The translations under genes were made by a program, and so were the position numbers. A DNA stretch of 64,000 nt. It comes from Azospirillum melinis (GTDB taxonomy: Bacteria > Pseudomonadota > Alphaproteobacteria > Azospirillales > Azospirillaceae). Numbering within the stretch: position 1 is the first letter of the stretch; every line of letters begins with the position of its first letter. The stretch spans positions 1 to 64,000 of the forward strand of contig NZ_WHOS01000025.1 of assembly GCF_013340935.1 (NCBI RefSeq), given 5' to 3'. The notes under the pieces are model-generated. The model worked only from the letters and a program-made list of their open reading frames with translations, did no database searches and was not told the DNA's origin. Below are positions 61,202 through 64,000 of this stretch, piece after piece.

Positions 61202-61851
61202 GCCGGCAACTCCGCATCAGCGGTTGTGGGGGCGGTGGCGGGATGGAGGGTGACGGTGCGGGAAAAGCGCGGGTCGGCACCGGGCGGGGCAGCGCTGTGC
61301 AGGACAAGCGCGCGGCCGGGCGCCAGGGCGAGGCGCAGGTTGGCGATCTCGATTCGCTCCCAATCCCCGGCCTGATCGTCTGCCGGCTCCAGCATGGCGC
61401 CGCGGTGGGGGAAGGCGTCGGACAGGGTGACCAACCGGGCGAACAGGGCCGCACCCAATTCTTCCTCCAGCGATGGGCCGTCGAGGGCCACCCGGACGAA
61501 GACCAGCCGTCCGCAGCGGGCCAGACCGGCCGGATGCAGGGCCAGCCGCCGGCGTCCCTCGGCCTCGAGCTGGAAATCGGTCGGGTTGAAGGGCAGTCCC
61601 ACCGGTACGCCGTCGGCGTCGAAGCTCCAGCCGTGATAAGGGCAGCGCAGCGGGCCGCAGCCCGCCGGTTCGCCATGGATCACGGCGAAGCGGTGAGTGC
61701 AGACGTTGCGGAAGGCGACCACCCGTCCCTTGATGTTCTGCGCCACCAGCGGCACCGCCCCCACCCGTGTGGTGACGAAGGCGTTGGGGCCGGCGAGGTC
61801 GTCCGCCAGGCAGAGGTGGAACCAGCGGGTTTCGGGGGAGGCGTTCTGCAT
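61198..61851 (-). CDS. Rieske [2Fe-2S] domain protein without catalytic iron site
   Basis: This 217-residue protein has the Rieske motif C51-T-H53 ... C70-P-Y-H73 in a setting almost identical to the full-length oxygenase at 55497 (FRNVCTHRF, YHGW-F). The catalytic domain is missing. After the Rieske domain comes a 100-residue tail with no HxxxxH. Its stop overlaps the start of the catalytic-only gene by 4 bp, strong evidence for a two-subunit enzyme. An independent ferredoxin role is the alternative. Confidence 0.9.
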   Translation of the reverse strand: MQNASPETRWFHLCLADDLAGPNAFVTTRVGAVPLVAQNIKGRVVAFRNVCTHRFAVIHGEPAGCGPLRCPYHGWSFDADGVPVGLPFNPTDFQLEAEGRRRLALHPAGLARCGRLVFVRVALDGPSLEEELGAALFARLVTLSDAFPHRGAMLEPADDQAGDWERIEIANLRLALAPGRALVLHSAAPPGADPRFSRTVTLHPATAPTTADAELPA

Positions 61852-61860
61852 CGCGGGGCC

Positions 61861-62640
61861 TCAGGCAGTGCGGCCGCCATCCACCGTCACGATGGATCCG
61901 GTCATCCAGCGGCTGGTGTCGGCGAGCAGATAGGCGATCATGTGGGCGATGTCGTCGGGATGGCCGAAGCCCAGCGGCTGCAGCGTGCGCAGATGCTCGT
62001 ACTGCTCGGCGGTCAGCTTCTGCTTGCCGCGCTCGATCAGCTCGGTCTCGACGATGGAGGGAACGACGCAGTTGACGCGGATGCCGTCGCTCAGCAACTC
62101 AACCGCCAGCCCCTTGGTGGCGGCGATGATGCCGCCCTTGCTGGCGGCATAGACGACGTTGCCGGGCGAGGCCGCCGTCGCGGCGGTGGAGGAGATCAGC
62201 GCCATCGCCGCCCGGTCGGCATGGCAGCCCTTCTGCCGCAGCCCGCGGGCGAGCGCCAAGGCGCTGCCCAGGTTGGCCCGCATCACCTCATCGAAGAAGG
62301 CGGCGGAGAAGATGCGGATCGGCCGCAGGGTCTGGATGCCGGCGCAATGGGCGATGCCGTCGAAGGGCGCGTCGTCGGCGCACAGACCCTTCACCCAGCC
62401 CGGCACCGCTTCCAGATCCGACAGGTCGAAGGGGGCGATGGCATGGTCGTCTCCTTCCAGACGGTCGGCGGTCTCTGCCAGCCGCTCCTCGTCGCGGCCG
62501 TTCAGCACCAGCCTTGCGCCGAGCTTCGCCAGCACCACCGCCGTCGCCCGGCCGATCCCGGCCGACGCCCCGGTCACCAGGATGCGGCGGCCGGTCAGGT
62601 CCATGGGGTTGTAGGCGGCCGGGTTGCAGGCGGCTGTCAT
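61861..62640 (-). CDS. Short-chain dehydrogenase/reductase (SDR)
   Basis: This 259-residue SDR has the NAD(P)-binding motif [10 protein letters not shown] and the catalytic ISSTAA Ser and VYAASKGG Tyr-Lys. ATG 62640 is chosen. An upstream in-frame start adds 14 residues. Its stop is 9 bp before the Rieske-domain gene, so it heads the four-gene operon. A hydroxyl/keto conversion of the oxygenase product or substrate would fit, as in dihydrodiol dehydrogenases, but this is inferred. Confidence 0.92.
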   Translation of the reverse strand: MTAACNPAAYNPMDLTGRRILVTGASAGIGRATAVVLAKLGARLVLNGRDEERLAETADRLEGDDHAIAPFDLSDLEAVPGWVKGLCADDAPFDGIAHCAGIQTLRPIRIFSAAFFDEVMRANLGSALALARGLRQKGCHADRAAMALISSTAATAASPGNVVYAASKGGIIAATKGLAVELLSDGIRVNCVVPSIVETELIERGKQKLTAEQYEHLRTLQPLGFGHPDDIAHMIAYLLADTSRWMTGSIVTVDGGRTA

Positions 62641-62892
62641 GGCGGGGAAATCCAGGGTGGTGGCGTATCGGGTGAGGACCATAGCACAGGCGCGTTCCGC
62701 CTCCGGCTGCGGCTTTTTCGATGGCTGGAGGATGGGGTCTGGTCAAGCTGTGTCCAGGGCGCCGGACACTGCTATTGTCTGAAATCAAGGATCTGGAAAC
62801 CAGTTCCCCGCCACTCTGCGCTATGGTGCCGGTCACCGTATCTCCGAAGAGGCCCCCGCCGGGCCCTTGAACACGCGAAGGACAGGACAGCC
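62641..62892. promoter_or_regulatory. Divergent promoter region between the oxygenase operon and the KAS III gene
   Basis: This 252-bp gap must hold promoters for both directions. I see no clear operator palindrome. The arrangement suggests joint control of the SDR/oxygenase/GNAT operon and the KAS III gene. Confidence 0.4.
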
Positions 62893-63987
62893 ATGAAAGC
62901 CATCATCGACGGCATCCGGATCGCCGGCCTGCGCGCGGTGGTGCCGCCCCAGCGCCATTCCTTCGTCGAGGATCCGGGCATGTTCACGGTGGAGGAGGCG
63001 AAGAAGCTGGCCGCCACCATCGGCGTGCAGGAGCGCCGGGTGCTGCCACCACCCTATTGCGCGTCGGACCTCTGCCTCGCCGCGGCGGAAGGGCTGATGG
63101 CTCAGCTGGACTGGGACCCGGCGACGGTGGAGGTGCTGGTCTTCGTCTCGCAGGACGCCGACTATGTGCTGCCGGCCACCGCCTGCATCATGCAGCACCG
63201 GCTGGGGCTGCCGACCAGTGCGGCGGCCTTCGACGTGCCGCTGGGATGCTCGGGCTATGTCTACGGCCTGTGGATCGCGGCGAAGCTGCTGGGCGGATCG
63301 ACGGCCAAGCGGGCACTGGTGCTGTGCGGCGACAACCCGACCCGCCACCTGCACCCCGAAGACCGCGCCACCCTGCCGCTGTTCGGCGATGCCGGTTCCG
63401 CCACCGCGCTGGAGGTCGACGCGGCGGCCCCGCCCATCCCGGTGGTGATCGGCACCGACGGTGCCGGTGCCCCGCACATCTTCGTCAAGGCCGGAGGCAA
63501 GCGCCATTGCCTGATCCCGCCGGTCGGCACCGCCGGTCGGATCGCCGACGAGGAGACCGCAGACCGGCTGGAACGCGACTCCCGCCTGACGCTGAACGGG
63601 GCGGAGGTGTTCTCCTTCACGCTGCGCGCCGTGCCGCCCCTGCTGCGCGAGGCCATGGAGCATGCCGGCACCGATGTCGACGGCATCGACCGCTTCGTCC
63701 TGCACCAAGCCAACGCTTTCATGCTGGAGCATCTGCGCAAGCGCGTGAAGGCGCCGGCCGACCGCTTCGTCATCGACATGCAGGGCTTCGGCAACACCAG
63801 CTCCGCCTCCATCCCGCTGGCGATCTGCCACAGCATGGGCACCCAACTGGCGGCCGGGCCGGTGAAGACGCTGATGGCCGGCTTCGGGGTGGGCTGGTCC
63901 TGGGGGGCGATGGTGGCGGAGCTGGGGTCGATGCCGGAGCCGCAGGTGGTGGACTTGCCGGAGGGGTATCCGGTGTTGGCGGTGTGA
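62893..63987 (+). CDS. 3-oxoacyl-ACP synthase III (KAS III) family enzyme
   Basis: This 364-residue thiolase-fold enzyme has an intact triad: Cys119 (PLGCSGYVYG), His271 (VLHQANAFM) and Asn301 (GFGNTSSASIP). It condenses or transfers an acyl group. AAGGACAGGA lies before the ATG. FabH makes the first step of fatty acid synthesis, but copies in accessory clusters often act in acyl transfer or unusual lipid formation. Its divergent partners (SDR, split oxygenase, GNAT) suggest a dedicated acyl-modification pathway. It ends 13 bp before the window edge. Confidence 0.93.
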   Translation: MKAIIDGIRIAGLRAVVPPQRHSFVEDPGMFTVEEAKKLAATIGVQERRVLPPPYCASDLCLAAAEGLMAQLDWDPATVEVLVFVSQDADYVLPATACIMQHRLGLPTSAAAFDVPLGCSGYVYGLWIAAKLLGGSTAKRALVLCGDNPTRHLHPEDRATLPLFGDAGSATALEVDAAAPPIPVVIGTDGAGAPHIFVKAGGKRHCLIPPVGTAGRIADEETADRLERDSRLTLNGAEVFSFTLRAVPPLLREAMEHAGTDVDGIDRFVLHQANAFMLEHLRKRVKAPADRFVIDMQGFGNTSSASIPLAICHSMGTQLAAGPVKTLMAGFGVGWSWGAMVAELGSMPEPQVVDLPEGYPVLAV

Positions 63988-64000
63988 GGGGACTGACGCT

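Overview
The window is GC-rich (only the regulatory gaps and the replication region are AT-richer), densely coded and without tRNA or rRNA genes. It carries an iteron-type replication origin with a RepA_C-family initiator (about 5.9-7.65 kb). Codon use, gene families and this replicon type suggest a secondary replicon (plasmid or chromid) of an alphaproteobacterium, most likely an Azospirillum-like member of the Rhodospirillales. The genus is inferred from general resemblance, not from a search.

Layout. 0-4.5 kb (minus): a type I secretion operon (small unknown protein, HlyB-like ABC protein with a degenerate C39 domain, start of an HlyD-like adaptor) and a GDP-mannose enzyme (manC). 4.7-5.9 kb: a stand-alone tnpB element. 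5.9-7.65 kb: iterons, a 25-bp inverted repeat and repA. 7.7-10.7 kb: an ABC exporter with a small exported protein, then two overlapping coiled-coil genes and strong hairpins. 10.9-16.9 kb: glycan genes (GT4, pseB, pseC, Wzx-like flippase, small conserved protein). 16.9-26.5 kb: two giant RTX-type proteins flanking a YigZ homologue, a 2OG-Fe oxygenase and an SGNH hydrolase. 26.8-30.7 kb (minus): a second GT4, an MFS carrier and a membrane protein with an AMIN-like tail. 30.9-36.3 kb: a second type I secretion operon (ABC + HlyD) facing a signal-less subtilase with a CBM60-like tail. 36.4-38.2 kb: a toxin-antitoxin pair and an M23 peptidase. 38.4-45.4 kb: a beta-helix protein, an unknown protein behind a possible RNA switch, an LPG-synthase-like membrane protein, a methyltransferase-GT2 fusion and two tandem paralogous small genes. 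45.7-49.4 kb (minus): phoX, a small exported protein, a methyltransferase and a Nudix hydrolase. 49.8-64 kb: multidomain glycosyltransferases, a PhyH oxygenase, a sialidase-like protein, a Rieske oxygenase, a DUF1800/DUF1501 pair, and a coupled minus-strand operon (SDR, Rieske-only subunit, catalytic-only subunit, GNAT) divergent from a KAS III gene.

How the genes fit together. Most of the window makes, decorates, exports or anchors surface glycans and secreted repeat proteins. A repeat of about 40 residues (pattern Y-L/I-A-x-N/Y-P-D-L ... H-Y ... G-x-x-E-G-R) recurs 16 times in four otherwise unrelated proteins (two RTX proteins, the beta-helix protein, and one copy in the membrane protein divergent from the second secretion operon). 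This links the secretion machinery, its probable substrates and a possible cell-envelope partner. The most unusual gene arrangement is a Rieske oxygenase apparently split into a cluster-only and a catalytic-only polypeptide, encoded by overlapping genes.
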